This document shows, in pieces, positions 1 to 8,984 of a stretch of 9,925 bases of DNA. Position numbers and translations under genes: made by a program. The notes below the pieces were generated by a model that saw nothing but the letters and a program-made list of their open reading frames with translations, searched no databases and was not told the DNA's origin. The stretch comes from Nitrospira sp. (GTDB taxonomy: Bacteria > Nitrospirota > Nitrospiria > Nitrospirales > Nitrospiraceae), in the NCBI GenBank assembly GCA_012032965.1, contig JAAUPT010000033.1:1-9925 (forward strand), read 5' to 3'. Position 1 is the stretch's first letter; every line of letters starts with the position of its first letter.

Positions 1-1008
1 CGGCATCAACTGATCGTGCCTCATAAGACATCGCCTCGTACACTAACAGCTCGTCTTCCCTGAGTGCTGCCTGCGCTTCGATCGGTGTGACATCAAGTCG
101 CATCATGGCTCGTTGACGGGCATCGATTGCGGAAGAATCTCATCGAGAATATCTTGCGCTCCCTCGATAAGCTTCGCTCCCTCCTTGATCAGGCGATTCG
201 ATCCTCGGCACGCCTCCTCCTTGATGGACCCAGGGACGGCGAACACCTCTCGACCTTGTTCCAAGGCAAGCTTCGCCGTAATGAGCGAACCGCTGTTGGT
301 TGCGGCTTCGCTCACCAGTACACCCAACGAGAGGCCGCTGATAATCCGATTCCGTCGTGGAAAGTGATGACTGTGCGGTGCCGCGCCGATCGGCAGCTCC
401 GAGATGACGGCACCATGCGATTCGAGACTCCGCCGTAGGGTCTGGTGTTCTGATGGATACGTGCGGTCGATACCACAGCCCAAAACCGCAATTGTTCGCC
501 CCTTTCCCGCCAATGCGCCTCGATGTGCGGCCGCATCGATGCCTCGTGCTAAGCCACTGACGATTGTGACACCGCGCTCTGACAGGTCTTTGGCAATCTC
601 CTCTGTGTGAATCCTACCGGAAGCGGTCGCCCGTCGGCCGCCCACAATCGCAATGGCCACGTCGTCCTGTGGAGTTAATGTCCCGCTCATGTACAACAAC
701 GGCGGCGGATCAGGAATGGCCCTGAGCCGAGACGGATAGGATGGATCAAATACCGTGAGTGTTCGGATGTTGAGGTGTTCAACGATCTTCACTTGGCGGT
801 CAATCTGCCGATGGATATTCGGATCGGGTCCTCGCCGTATGGATTCAGCCAATTCGGGGCTGCAACCGACACGAATTAATTCATCAGCGGTTGCCGCGAG
901 GGCGGTGTCGGCCGATCCAAATGCCCGTATCAGCTTAAGAAGCGTACGATCTCCGACACCATCAATGGCTTGGAGCGTGAGCCACGCAGTCAATGATGCT
1001 TCATCCAT
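1..1008 (-). CDS. dprA: DNA-processing protein DprA (Smf), frameshifted near 107, 3' end outside window
   Basis: DprA binds incoming single-stranded DNA in the cytoplasm and loads RecA during natural transformation. The first frame gives 301 residues. A helix-hairpin-helix-like N-terminus (about 8-60, with GVGDRTL at 17-23) is followed by the Rossmann-like DprA core: IVGGRRAT (121-128), SGLARGIDAAAH (151-162), VLGCGID (175-181), FPRRNRIISGLS (216-227), SGSLITA (239-245) and GREVFAVPGS (252-261). That frame stops at 103-105. The overlapping frame continues to the left edge with about 34 codons (VTPIEAQAALREDELLVYEA and on), which resembles the C-terminal winged-helix domain of DprA. One missing base, for example in GG at 107-108, would join the two. 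ATG at 1008 is the first start after an in-frame stop, and its ribosome site is weak. The gene follows rng by 101 bases. The core assignment is sure; the winged-helix reading is an inference from about 30 residues. Confidence 0.9.
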
Positions 1009-1060
1009 CTGGGTCTCACTGAAGTGATAGGGAGATTCGCCTCAGCAGGAAGGGTAGGAC

Positions 1061-1101
1061 CGCACCAACTACTCCCCTGGCTGAACACAACGGCTGGTGC
1101 G
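1061..1101. repeat. Inverted repeat just downstream of rng
   Basis: Seven-base perfect arms CGCACCA (1061-1067) and TGGTGCG (1095-1101) flank a 27-base loop. G-U pairs could add about three more pairs when read as minus-strand RNA. It starts nine bases after the rng stop codon, in the 101-base gap before dprA. There is no T-run after it on the minus strand, so it is not a standard intrinsic terminator. It could be a 3' stability or processing structure, or chance. Confidence 0.3.
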
Positions 1102-1109
1102 ACGCAATC

Positions 1110-2618
1110 CTAGAGAACGACCAGATCGTACTGCTCAAGATGCAACTGACTATCCGGGGTGATGATGATCTTCGCCGAACAATCCCGTTCCAGCACTTCA
1201 ATTCCATTACGTTCTTCATCTTGCAGCAATTCCGCCACCGTCGGATGGGCTCCCACAACGATGCGTTGTTGATCTGAAGCGGGCTCAATCCGTCGGATCT
1301 CCCGAAAGATTTCGTACGCTACGGTTGTCGGAGACTTCGTATATCCACGACCTTCGCAGTAGCGGCAGGGCTCTGACAGTGAGCGCAAGAGGTCCTCTCG
1401 AACCCGCTCGCGAGAAATCTCGATCAAGCCAAGATCCGAAATTCTGGAGATCCTCGTCCGTGCCTTGTCTGACGCCATGGCATCCATCAGCGCGTGATAG
1501 ACACGATCTCGATTCTTTTCACGCTCCATATCGATAAAATCGACGATGATGATGCCGCCGATTCCACGCAACTTGAGCTGATAGGCAACTTCTTTCGCCG
1601 CCTCGAGGTTATTGCGCACGATGGTCTCTTCTTGATCGCGCTTCCCTACAAAGCGTCCCGTATTGACGTCGATCACGGTCATGGCCTCGGTATGATCAAT
1701 GACCAAATAGCCACCCGACTTAAGCCACACTTTCCGGCTCATGGCGCGCGCAATTTCCTGTTCAACTCCCAAATGGTCGAACAACGTCTCTTCCTTGTCG
1801 TAGAAATGAATCCGTGCCGTTTGTTCGGGAGAAAAGCGCTGCACAAACCCCCGAATAGCCTCGTATTCCGCCCGTGAATCGATCCAGAGTCGATCAACCC
1901 TTTTCCCGAACAAGTCCCGCACCACCCGGAAGCTGAGGCTCAAATCCGAATGCAGCAACGCAGGAGCGGGTAATTGTTCCCGCTTCGTCAACACGTCCTG
2001 CCAGAGCACGTGCAGAAAATCGACGTCGGATTTGAGTTCGTCCTCTTTGACGCCTTCGCTGACTGTCCGCACGATATAGCCATAGCCTTGGCGCCGAACT
2101 CGGCGCATGATCTCCTTCAATCTGGCTCGTTCTTCATCGCGCGGAATGCGCCGTGACACTCCAATATGGTCGACGTTCGGCATAAAAACGAGGTAGCGTC
2201 CCGGTAGCGAGACGTAGGTCGTGACTCGGGATCCCTTGGTGCCGATCGGCCCCTTCGAGATCTGCACCATCAGTTCCTGCCCCTCACTCAGAAGCTGTTC
2301 GATAGGTTTGGCGCTCTGGCGCTTGGGTCTGAGCATGTCCGAATCTTTTTCGTCTTCTTCCGCCTCAACCAGCATATCGCCAGGTTCTGCATCCTCTAAT
2401 AGATCAGAGACGTGCATGAACGCCGCTTTTTCCAGACCGATATCCACGAATGCGGCCTGCATCCCCGGCAGCACCTTGGCGACTCGTCCCTTATAAATAT
2501 TGCCAACAAAATCCTTATGCTTGGCGCGGTCTCCGAACAGATCGGTGACCACCCCGCCATCAAGCACTGCCACGCGAGTTTCCTCGCGCGCGACTGTGAT
2601 CGCAATCTCAACTCCCAT
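1110..2618 (-). CDS. rng: Ribonuclease G (RNase E/G family)
   Basis: Endoribonuclease of the RNase E/G family, which cleaves AU-rich single-stranded RNA and matures the 16S rRNA 5' end. From ATG 2618 the protein has 502 residues, normal for RNase G and far shorter than RNase E. An S1-like RNA-binding domain lies at about 36-140 (VGNIYKGRVAKVLPGMQAAF, 38-57), carrying an acidic stretch at about 75-95. The DNase I-like catalytic part has DVNTGR (317-322, catalytic Asp 317) and IIIVDFIDM (356-364, Asp 360), the two metal-binding aspartates of the family. C418 and C421 (CRYC) form the zinc-link motif. The frame also opens 20 codons further upstream, but AAAGGAGT lies just before ATG 2618, so I chose that start. 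It lies downstream of rodA, a common location beside cell-shape genes. This is one of only three genes here with no detected frameshift. Confidence 0.96.
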   Translation of the reverse strand: MGVEIAITVAREETRVAVLDGGVVTDLFGDRAKHKDFVGNIYKGRVAKVLPGMQAAFVDIGLEKAAFMHVSDLLEDAEPGDMLVEAEEDEKDSDMLRPKRQSAKPIEQLLSEGQELMVQISKGPIGTKGSRVTTYVSLPGRYLVFMPNVDHIGVSRRIPRDEERARLKEIMRRVRRQGYGYIVRTVSEGVKEDELKSDVDFLHVLWQDVLTKREQLPAPALLHSDLSLSFRVVRDLFGKRVDRLWIDSRAEYEAIRGFVQRFSPEQTARIHFYDKEETLFDHLGVEQEIARAMSRKVWLKSGGYLVIDHTEAMTVIDVNTGRFVGKRDQEETIVRNNLEAAKEVAYQLKLRGIGGIIIVDFIDMEREKNRDRVYHALMDAMASDKARTRISRISDLGLIEISRERVREDLLRSLSEPCRYCEGRGYTKSPTTVAYEIFREIRRIEPASDQQRIVVGAHPTVAELLQDEERNGIEVLERDCSAKIIITPDSQLHLEQYDLVVL

Positions 2619-2622
2619 ACTG

Positions 2623-2630
2623 ACTCCTTT
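2623..2630 (-). promoter_or_regulatory. Ribosome binding site deciding the rng start
   Basis: AAAGGAGT on the minus strand, with five bases between AGGAG and ATG at 2618. The alternative upstream start at 2678 has no comparable purine-rich site, so this site fixes the N-terminus as MGVEIAITVA. Confidence 0.75.
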
Positions 2631-2727
2631 AATCTGAAAGCCGCCAGGATATCGGGAGAGTTCTGGACGCAAGCCCATGCTCAGGTCCGAAATGCACTCT
2701 ACCTAATGCCTTCGGTCGGCTCCCGGT

Positions 2728-2756
2728 AATATTTGCTCCGAACGGCAGATACTCAA
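2728..2756 (-). promoter_or_regulatory. Candidate promoter in the rodA-rng gap
   Basis: On the minus strand, TTGAGT (2751-2756; 4 of 6 matches to the -35 consensus) and AATATT (2728-2733; 4 of 6 to -10) are separated by 17 bases. They lie in the 161-base gap 2619-2779, by far the longest break inside the cell-shape gene run, about 110 bases before the rng start. This fits rng and dprA having their own transcript, but the match is only moderate and could be chance. Nothing else is recognisable in the gap. Confidence 0.3.
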
Positions 2757-2779
2757 AGTTCTACCTTGTCGGTGTTCAC

Positions 2780-3900
2780 TCAATAAAACAGGCTCAATCG
2801 CTTTCGTTTGATATTCAAGAGTAAGCCTAACGATGCCATGGTCATGATGGTGGCGCTTCCCCCGTAACTCACCAATGGCAAGGGTATGCCGACGATCGGA
2901 AACATTCCAGCTGTCATCCCAATATTGACCACGACACAAAAACAAAGCATCGCCACGATTCCGACAGCAAGCAACGCGCCAAGCTGATCCTTCGCTTTGG
3001 ACGCAATCTCCAACGAGAGCCAGATTAATCCGATAAACAGCCCCAGAAGGATCAAGACACCCAGAAATCCCCATTCTTCCGCAAAAACGGCAAACACGAA
3101 ATCGGTATGCCCTTCCGGCAAAAACTTGAGCTGGCTCTGCGTCCCGCCATAGAGCCCTTTACCCAAGAGCTGACCGGAACCGATAGCGATCCTTGATTGC
3201 AGGGCATGATAGCCTTTTCCGCCTGGGTCATAGCCAGGGTCGACGAACGCCATAATGCGCTGTCGCTGATAATCATGCAAGGACCCCCAGATCCCTCCCA
3301 GGCAAATGGGAAGAGCATGATCCCAAATAACAGAATAAATCCAATGGCTTGCGATCGAATCCCTACCATGAGAAGCATGGCTGCATAGATCGCCACGAAG
3401 CTCAGGCCGCTCCCCAGATCCGGTTGCTTCAGGATGAGGAGCAGACCAGGCAACACCAAGAACCCCGGCACGATGACGCGCTGCAGCCATCCTACACGAG
3501 GGGCCTTCGAGTAATAGTGCGCCAAGACCAATATGAGAATAAGCTTGGCGAACTCAGAAGGTTGGAAACTGAACGGGCCCAATGCGAGCCATCGTTGTGC
3601 CCCTTTGCTCGTTCGCCCTTCGAAGAGAACAAAGATCAACATCAATAGAATAAACGCGTAGGCTGGATACGCGAACCGGGCAAGTTGGTGGTAGTCCGAC
3701 GCCCACATGACAAGGAAGGCTACTGCACCCAATCCGATCCACATCAACTGTTTGAGATAATAAGGGGTGAGCCCATTGTGCTGCCCCTGCGTCACGCTAT
3801 AAATAGACAACACTCCAATCGCCAGAATAGCGAGAATCAGGCTCCCATAGCGCATATCGAAGCCGTCGAGACCGCGATGCTCAGTTAATCGATCAATCAT
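2780..3900 (-). CDS. rodA: Rod shape-determining protein RodA (SEDS peptidoglycan glycosyltransferase), one frameshift near 3292-3299
   Basis: SEDS-family integral membrane glycosyltransferase that polymerises lipid II during side-wall elongation, working with PBP2. Two overlapping frames make one 373-residue protein, the usual RodA length. The N-terminal part (to about residue 203) has GAQRWLALGPFSFQPSEFAK (100-119) and KQPDLGSGL (158-166). The C-terminal part starts at WGSLHDYQRQRI and has IAIGSGQ, GGTQSQLKFLPEGHTDF (Asp 267 corresponds to the conserved catalytic Asp of RodA) and PLVSYGGSATIMTM near the end. About ten hydrophobic segments are visible. Restoring one G on the minus strand (a C in the runs 3293-3295 or 3297-3299) gives FPFAWEGIWGSLHDY and repairs the gene. 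ATG 3900 lies six bases after the mrdA stop, implying co-transcription and coupling. Confidence 0.95.
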
Positions 3901-3906
3901 GAATCT

Positions 3907-5774
3907 TTAAAAGGCTCCCCCATCAGACCAATTCCTATCGGATAATTCCGATATGATAGGAGCCTGTGGTGTCAGTTCCATATAGGCTTCAATGACTTCT
4001 TTCGCGAGCGGCGCCGCCGCAGCCCCGCCATGCCCCATATGCTCAGCCAACACCACCACAGCAATCTTAGGCAATTGCACCGGCGCGAAGGCTACGAACC
4101 ACGCGTGATCGCGAAGCTTTTTGGGAATATTTTCCTCAGGCCCCGGTCGGAGTGCGGCCACCTGTGCCGTCCCCGTCTTCCCGCCGATCGTCACCATGGA
4201 TGACTTCGCTCTTGTCGCGGTTCCCTTCGTGACCACGTCAGCCAAGGCATCCTTGATGATACGGAACGTCTCCGGTTTCGCGTTGATTTTCCCACGAGGA
4301 ACAGCCGGCAATTCTTGGAGGTTCCCCGTCGCTCGATCCATGACTGCGTGCACCAGGCGAGGACGATAATTGACTCCATCGTTGGCGACGGTGGCCATCA
4401 TGCTGGCCATCTGTAACGGTGTCACCGTCACAAAGCCCTGTCCGATGGCCGCTGAAATGGTCTCACCCGGCAGCCAAGATTGGCGTTTGACCTTCTGCTT
4501 CCAGGCAGTAGACGGCATGATCCCAAATCGTTCCGACGGCAACTCCACGCCCGTTGCCCGTCCAAGCCCAAAGTCTTTTCCAAATTCCGCCATCACATCG
4601 ATGCCCATACGCTGACCAACCGAATAAAAGTATACGTCGCAGGAATGGACCAATGCCTCGTGTAGATCGACATACCCGTGCCCGCCGACTTTCCAGTCCC
4701 GATAGAGTCGCTTGCCGAACCGATATCCACCGGTACAATGAATGGTACTGGACGGCGACATGGTCTTGGTTTCCAGGGCAGCGACAGCCATCGGGATCTT
4801 AAAGGTAGAACCAGGGGGATACTGCCCTTGTGACGCGCGGTTATTCAGTGGACGCCCTTCGTCCTGCACGATTTCAACCCATTGTTTTGCGGTTAGTTCT
4901 CGCGACAGGATGTTGGGATCGAAGGCAGGCCGACTGGCCATGGCAAGGATGTCACCGTTGTTCGGATCGAGCGCGACGATGGCGCCTTGTTCGTCACCCA
5001 GCAGATCTTCCGCGAGCTTCTGAAGCCGCACGTCGATCGTGAGATAGAGATCGTTTCCAGCCTCCGGCTTTTCGACCACCGCAGCTCTCTTGACGTGACC
5101 CAGAGCGTCCACTTCCACACTCTTTTGGCCTGCCATACCTCGCATATGCCGATCATACGGATTTTTCCAATCCCATATTTGCCCCACAACTGCTGCCTTG
5201 GTCGAAGATCGTCAAATTCCGGTTTCTCAAGTAGATCCGCTGAAATTTCTCCCACATACCCTAGAATGTGTGCTGCAATCAGACCGCCTGGATAGTTGCG
5301 TTGCGACTCGACCTGCACCATGACGCCGGGCATGTCAAGCCGACGAGACTCAACGAGCGTGGCATCGCGCAGGGTCATCCGGTCTTTGATTTTTCGTGGA
5401 AGCAGCTTGCTGCCCTTGGTCTCCAATTTTTTTCTCACGACAGCGGGGTCCAAGCCCAGAAGTCCAGTAAGCTGGTGAATCAACACTTCGCGATTCTTCA
5501 CGTCTTCCAGCGTGACATAGAGACTGAAGCTCGGCACATTATTGGCGAGAAGGATGCCATTCCGGTCATAGATCAGGCCGCGAGCCGGCTCAAGCAAGAC
5601 CTGCCTAGTACGATTGTTTTCCGATAAATCTCGATAGTACGGCCCCTCAAGAATTTGCAGATGCCAGAGGCGAAGGCCCAATAACCCCACCACCAACAAC
5701 AGCCCCACACGCAGCCCCAAAAGCCTGCGATGGAGGTCCCCAAACTCCGTCTCGGGATAATTCGTCGATACCAT
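3907..5774 (-). CDS. mrdA: Penicillin-binding protein 2 (peptidoglycan D,D-transpeptidase), one frameshift at 5162-5166
   Basis: Class B PBP that cross-links new peptidoglycan in the elongasome; an inner-membrane anchor holds a periplasmic catalytic domain. The joined protein is 622 residues, normal for PBP2. It has one N-terminal membrane helix (about 18-37), the dimerisation or pedestal region with RGLIYDRNG (65-73) and YPGGLIAAHILGYVGEIS (from about 161), then the transpeptidase domain with STFK (nucleophile Ser 323, Lys 326), SCD (378-380, the SxN position) and KTG (533-535). The first frame ends in sense after GKYGIGK (residue 204) and the second resumes at NPYDRHMRGMAG. One missing A in the minus-strand A5 run (T5 at 5162-5166) explains this exactly. 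I chose ATG 5774, two bases after the mreD stop; an in-frame GTG at 5801 would overlap mreD. Confidence 0.95.
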
Positions 5775-5776
5775 GC

Positions 5777-6276
5777 CTATATCCGATCTTCGGAGACCCA
5801 CTGCTCAAGACGAAAATGACTGTTGATCAGCCAGTAGACGGCGCCGCCGATGATCGCATCAAGAGCGGCCTGAGGCAGCACGATGGTCCACAACGCCCAC
5901 CACAAATCTTGTTGCGCGTTGAGCTTTAACGCGAAGGGCGTGATAAGCCCAACCAGACAAGAGATGACGAGTAGCCCTAACACCAGTACAACGGGGCTCA
6001 GATAGGCCACCTGCCGACCGGCGAGCCCGCGATAAACCCTACGGCTCCCTTGATAATGGCCGCTGAAAGGACATCTTGAGCGGAAAATAGACTCATCGCC
6101 CAGCCCACAACCAGACCGACCAATAATCCCTCCAGCTCCCCTCCAAAGAGTCCGATGAGGCAGACCGCCACAAAGCCGAGATCCGGCTTCACCCCCCACA
6201 AGCTGACGTGAGGCAGCAGCACGGATTGAATCGAAACAAGTGCGGTAACGAGAGCCATGTAGAGCAGCGTTTTCAC
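5777..6276 (-). CDS. mreD: Rod shape-determining protein MreD, one frameshift at 6026-6028
   Basis: Small integral membrane component of the elongasome that connects MreC with the cytoplasmic MreB filament. The joined protein is 166 residues, typical for MreD, and nearly all hydrophobic, with about five or six membrane segments. The family signature PDLGFVAVCLIGLFGG (31-46), followed by EGLLVGLVVGWAMSLFS, is clear. The first frame runs to KGAVGFIAG (about residue 84) and then goes off into unrelated sequence and a stop. The continuation LAGRQVAYLSPVVLVLGLLV is in another frame. One missing G (C-run 6026-6028 on the plus strand) joins them. The start is GTG at 6276, whose GTGA overlaps the mreC stop by four bases, so translation is probably coupled. 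The distal stop at 5777 is two bases before mrdA. Confidence 0.9.
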
Positions 6277-7157
6277 GATTTCGGCTTCGGCGCTCCAAGA
6301 CGTTCTCCCTCTGTTGGAAATGAGGAGGGGAGGATGACCAGGACTTCCTCCACGCGGTTCGGATCAACCTCAGGAGAAAGTTCGGCAGATTGGAACAGCG
6401 CTTCGTCCTCCTTATCGATCCTCGTGATGGTGCCAATTGCCAGACCACGAGGAAACCCTCCGACCAACCCGGACGTGACGACCCGATCACCGGGTCTCGC
6501 GGTGGACAACAATGGAACGTACTTGAGCCTAGCCACGCCGTGCGTGGTCCCTTCAACAATGCCCTCGTCTCTTGTCCGCTGGATCAAACCGGCGATCGCA
6601 TTGTTGGGGTCCGTTAGGAGCAGCACCACAGCGGTGGAAGACGTCGTCTTCACAATCCGACCAACGACTCCGGCCGGAGTAATCACGCCTTGGTCCGACT
6701 GCAGCCCGTCTGATGTCCCCTTGTTCAGGATGATCGTCTTGTACCAATTGCCGGTATCGCGGCCGATCACTTGAGCGGCGACGAGAGTCGGTAGCGCTTG
6801 CTTCTTGAACTCCAATAAGGCCGCGAGTCGTTCTGTCGCCGCCGCCGATTCTCGCAGCTGTGCATTTTGCTCCTGGAGAAGGTCCACCTCTCTTCTCAAC
6901 TGCCTGTTGTCTTCTTCAACCCCCTGGAGCGCCACGTACTGGCTCCACACGTCGGCAATCCGATCATGGATGCCGGCGACGGCTTGGAGAGGCCAGCTGA
7001 TAATCCACCCGAATGGACTTCCTACCGTTTGAAACACCGTTTGGAGTTGGCCGGGCAACAGGAGGAAACCGAGGACAAGGACGACAGCAAACGCAAGGGT
7101 CACACGCCGAGCGCTGTGGGAGAGGCGGAAATTGACCATCCGCATGAGGGATGGCAT
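6273..7157 (-). CDS. mreC: Rod shape-determining protein MreC
   Basis: Bitopic inner-membrane scaffold of the elongasome; its periplasmic part binds and activates PBP2. The frame is intact at 294 residues, the usual length. It has a short cytoplasmic N-terminus, a membrane helix at about 19-37, and a coiled coil at about 77-118 (EEDNRQLRREVDLLQEQNAQ), which drives dimerisation. The paired beta-domains run from about 125 to 276, with VITPAGVVGRI (158-168) and GDRVVTSGLVGGFPRGLAIG (223-242), both well conserved in the family. The C-terminal tail (about 278-294) is proline- and charge-rich. ATG 7157 comes one base after the mreB stop and the gene ends overlapping mreD by four bases. In-frame ATGs at residues 5 and 7 are possible alternative starts. 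The upstream ribosome site is weak, consistent with coupling. Confidence 0.96.
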   Translation of the reverse strand: MPSLMRMVNFRLSHSARRVTLAFAVVLVLGFLLLPGQLQTVFQTVGSPFGWIISWPLQAVAGIHDRIADVWSQYVALQGVEEDNRQLRREVDLLQEQNAQLRESAAATERLAALLEFKKQALPTLVAAQVIGRDTGNWYKTIILNKGTSDGLQSDQGVITPAGVVGRIVKTTSSTAVVLLLTDPNNAIAGLIQRTRDEGIVEGTTHGVARLKYVPLLSTARPGDRVVTSGLVGGFPRGLAIGTITRIDKEDEALFQSAELSPEVDPNRVEEVLVILPSSFPTEGERLGAPKPKS

Positions 7158-7158
7158 C

Positions 7159-8188
<1,030 letters not shown>

Positions 8189-8225
8189 ATCTCCCGGGAA
8201 CCCACGGCGTCTCTCCCTTCATCTT

Positions 8226-8249
8226 GGCTGGACGACCTGCTGTCCAACC
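8226..8249 (-). other. Stem-loop in the mreB leader
   Basis: Arms GTCCAACC (8242-8249) and GGCTGGAC (8226-8233) pair over eight positions with one G-U in minus-strand RNA, around an eight-base loop. It sits in the 84-base gap between the RDD gene and mreB, 37 bases ahead of the mreB GTG. No U-tract follows on either strand, so termination is not expected. It could separate RDD from mreB expression or stabilise the mreB message; this is inference only. Confidence 0.3.
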
Positions 8250-8272
8250 GGTGTGCTTGGTGAATGCCTTAC

Positions 8273-8731
8273 TTAGTCCGGAACGGCGAGTTGCCCGGCA
8301 TCCAACACTTGGGTCCTGGCCACTTCGTCGCCCAACCGACGACCCTGCTCATTCCCAATGATCAAAAAACTCTCGAACGCTAAAATGGCCAGAGACACGA
8401 GCCATCCGACGTATGGGACAGCATATGCGATCTGTGCTCCACCGAGCGGCAAATTCCGAATGATAGATTCGCGGAAGCCAACCGTGTCTCGACCATCCAA
8501 TCGCATGGTTTGCAAGCCCACCAGCCGTTTGCCGATACTTTTCCCACCCGCAAACCCATCGGCAATCAGGATGTAGGCCAGACCGGAAAGAAAGCCGACC
8601 GAAGGAGCAATTTCGCCTGCGGCGACCACGATGAACAGATCGATCAACTTCGCGATGAACCGATTCAGGACATGGGCCTTCGGATAGACCTGTGTTGCCG
8701 GCGACGTCGAGGTTGGCCCCTCCCCTATCAA
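8273..8731 (-). CDS. RDD family membrane protein
   Basis: Small polytopic membrane protein of the RDD family (named for conserved Arg and Asp residues); no firm biochemical function can be assigned. From TTG 8731 it has 152 residues. It carries the family features RFIAKLID (R24, D31) at the first membrane helix, a second helix at about 44-60, the loop motif GKSIGKRLVGL (63-73), RESIIRNLPL (88-97), a third hydrophobic stretch at about 99-126, and a C-terminal GRRLGDEVARTQVL. The frame stays open further upstream, to a TTG at 8785 with ATGs at 8776 and 8773. However, a strong AAGGAG sits five bases before TTG 8731, and a good -10 element overlaps the upstream region, so the shorter protein is more likely. 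It precedes mreB by 84 bases on the same strand and may be the first gene of that operon. No frameshift was seen. Confidence 0.88.
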   Translation of the reverse strand: MIGEGPTSTSPATQVYPKAHVLNRFIAKLIDLFIVVAAGEIAPSVGFLSGLAYILIADGFAGGKSIGKRLVGLQTMRLDGRDTVGFRESIIRNLPLGGAQIAYAVPYVGWLVSLAILAFESFLIIGNEQGRRLGDEVARTQVLDAGQLAVPD

Positions 8732-8736
8732 GGGAT

Positions 8737-8742
8737 CTCCTT
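8737..8742 (-). promoter_or_regulatory. Ribosome binding site for the TTG start of the RDD gene
   Basis: AAGGAG on the minus strand (plus-strand ctcctt), five bases before TTG 8731. It is one of the strongest Shine-Dalgarno sites in the window and the main reason for choosing the rare TTG start over the upstream ATGs. Confidence 0.65.
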
Positions 8743-8756
8743 CTAATTTGTCGCAA

Positions 8757-8785
8757 AGTATAACAAAACGCATCATCTTGCACAA
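8757..8785 (-). promoter_or_regulatory. Candidate sigma-70-type promoter for the RDD gene and possibly the mre operon
   Basis: On the minus strand, TATACT (8757-8762; 5 of 6 to the -10 consensus) lies 17 bases after TTGTGC (8780-8785; only TTG conserved at -35). Transcription would start near 8750, giving a leader of about 20 bases that contains the AAGGAG site. The position would exclude the upstream ATGs from the transcript and so agrees with the TTG start. No other convincing promoter is visible ahead of mreB, so this may drive the whole cell-shape operon (inference). Confidence 0.5.
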
Positions 8786-8928
8786 ACAAAGACCGAATCT
8801 TTTTCATGGGTTTCTTTTCAGACCCATACTGAGGCGATTCACGACTTTCTCAAGGCATGGACGGAGGGTACCCGAGCACTAGGATCGCGCTTTTCAGGCC
8901 TTCCCAGGCAACGATGGATGCACCGCAC

Positions 8929-8957
8929 TTGCCTTCTACCCTGTGCATCAGTAAACT
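8929..8957 (+). promoter_or_regulatory. Candidate promoter for the SurA_N-type gene
   Basis: TTGCCT (8929-8934; 4 of 6) and TAAACT (8952-8957; 4 of 6) have a 17-base spacer and lie 27 bases ahead of ATG 8985. The purine-rich site AGGAAGG (8971-8977) precedes the start by seven bases. The match is moderate. It is the best plus-strand candidate in the divergent region 8732-8984, which otherwise holds no gene that I can see. Confidence 0.35.
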
Positions 8958-8984
8958 ACCGTTTTTCTCGAGGAAGGGGCCGAA

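Noticed and set aside
1..106. Separate small gene (or topA start) downstream of dprA
   Set aside because: The residues resemble the DprA winged helix, not topoisomerase I, which would show an N-terminal Toprim motif. A one-base correction joins them to dprA.
5777..5801. GTG 5801 as the mrdA start
   Set aside because: It would overlap mreD by 25 bases with no good ribosome site. ATG 5774, two bases after the mreD stop, suits the tight operon spacing better.
6208..6774. 188-codon plus-strand open frame opposite mreC/mreD
   Set aside because: Its translation is low-complexity Ser/Thr/Pro/Arg sequence with no family features, and it lies entirely antisense to well-recognised mreC. It is a shadow frame.
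8806..8827. Inverted repeat ATGGGT / ACCCAT with a ten-base loop in the divergent region
   Set aside because: Only six pairs, no T-run on either side, and not positioned over either promoter candidate; likely chance.
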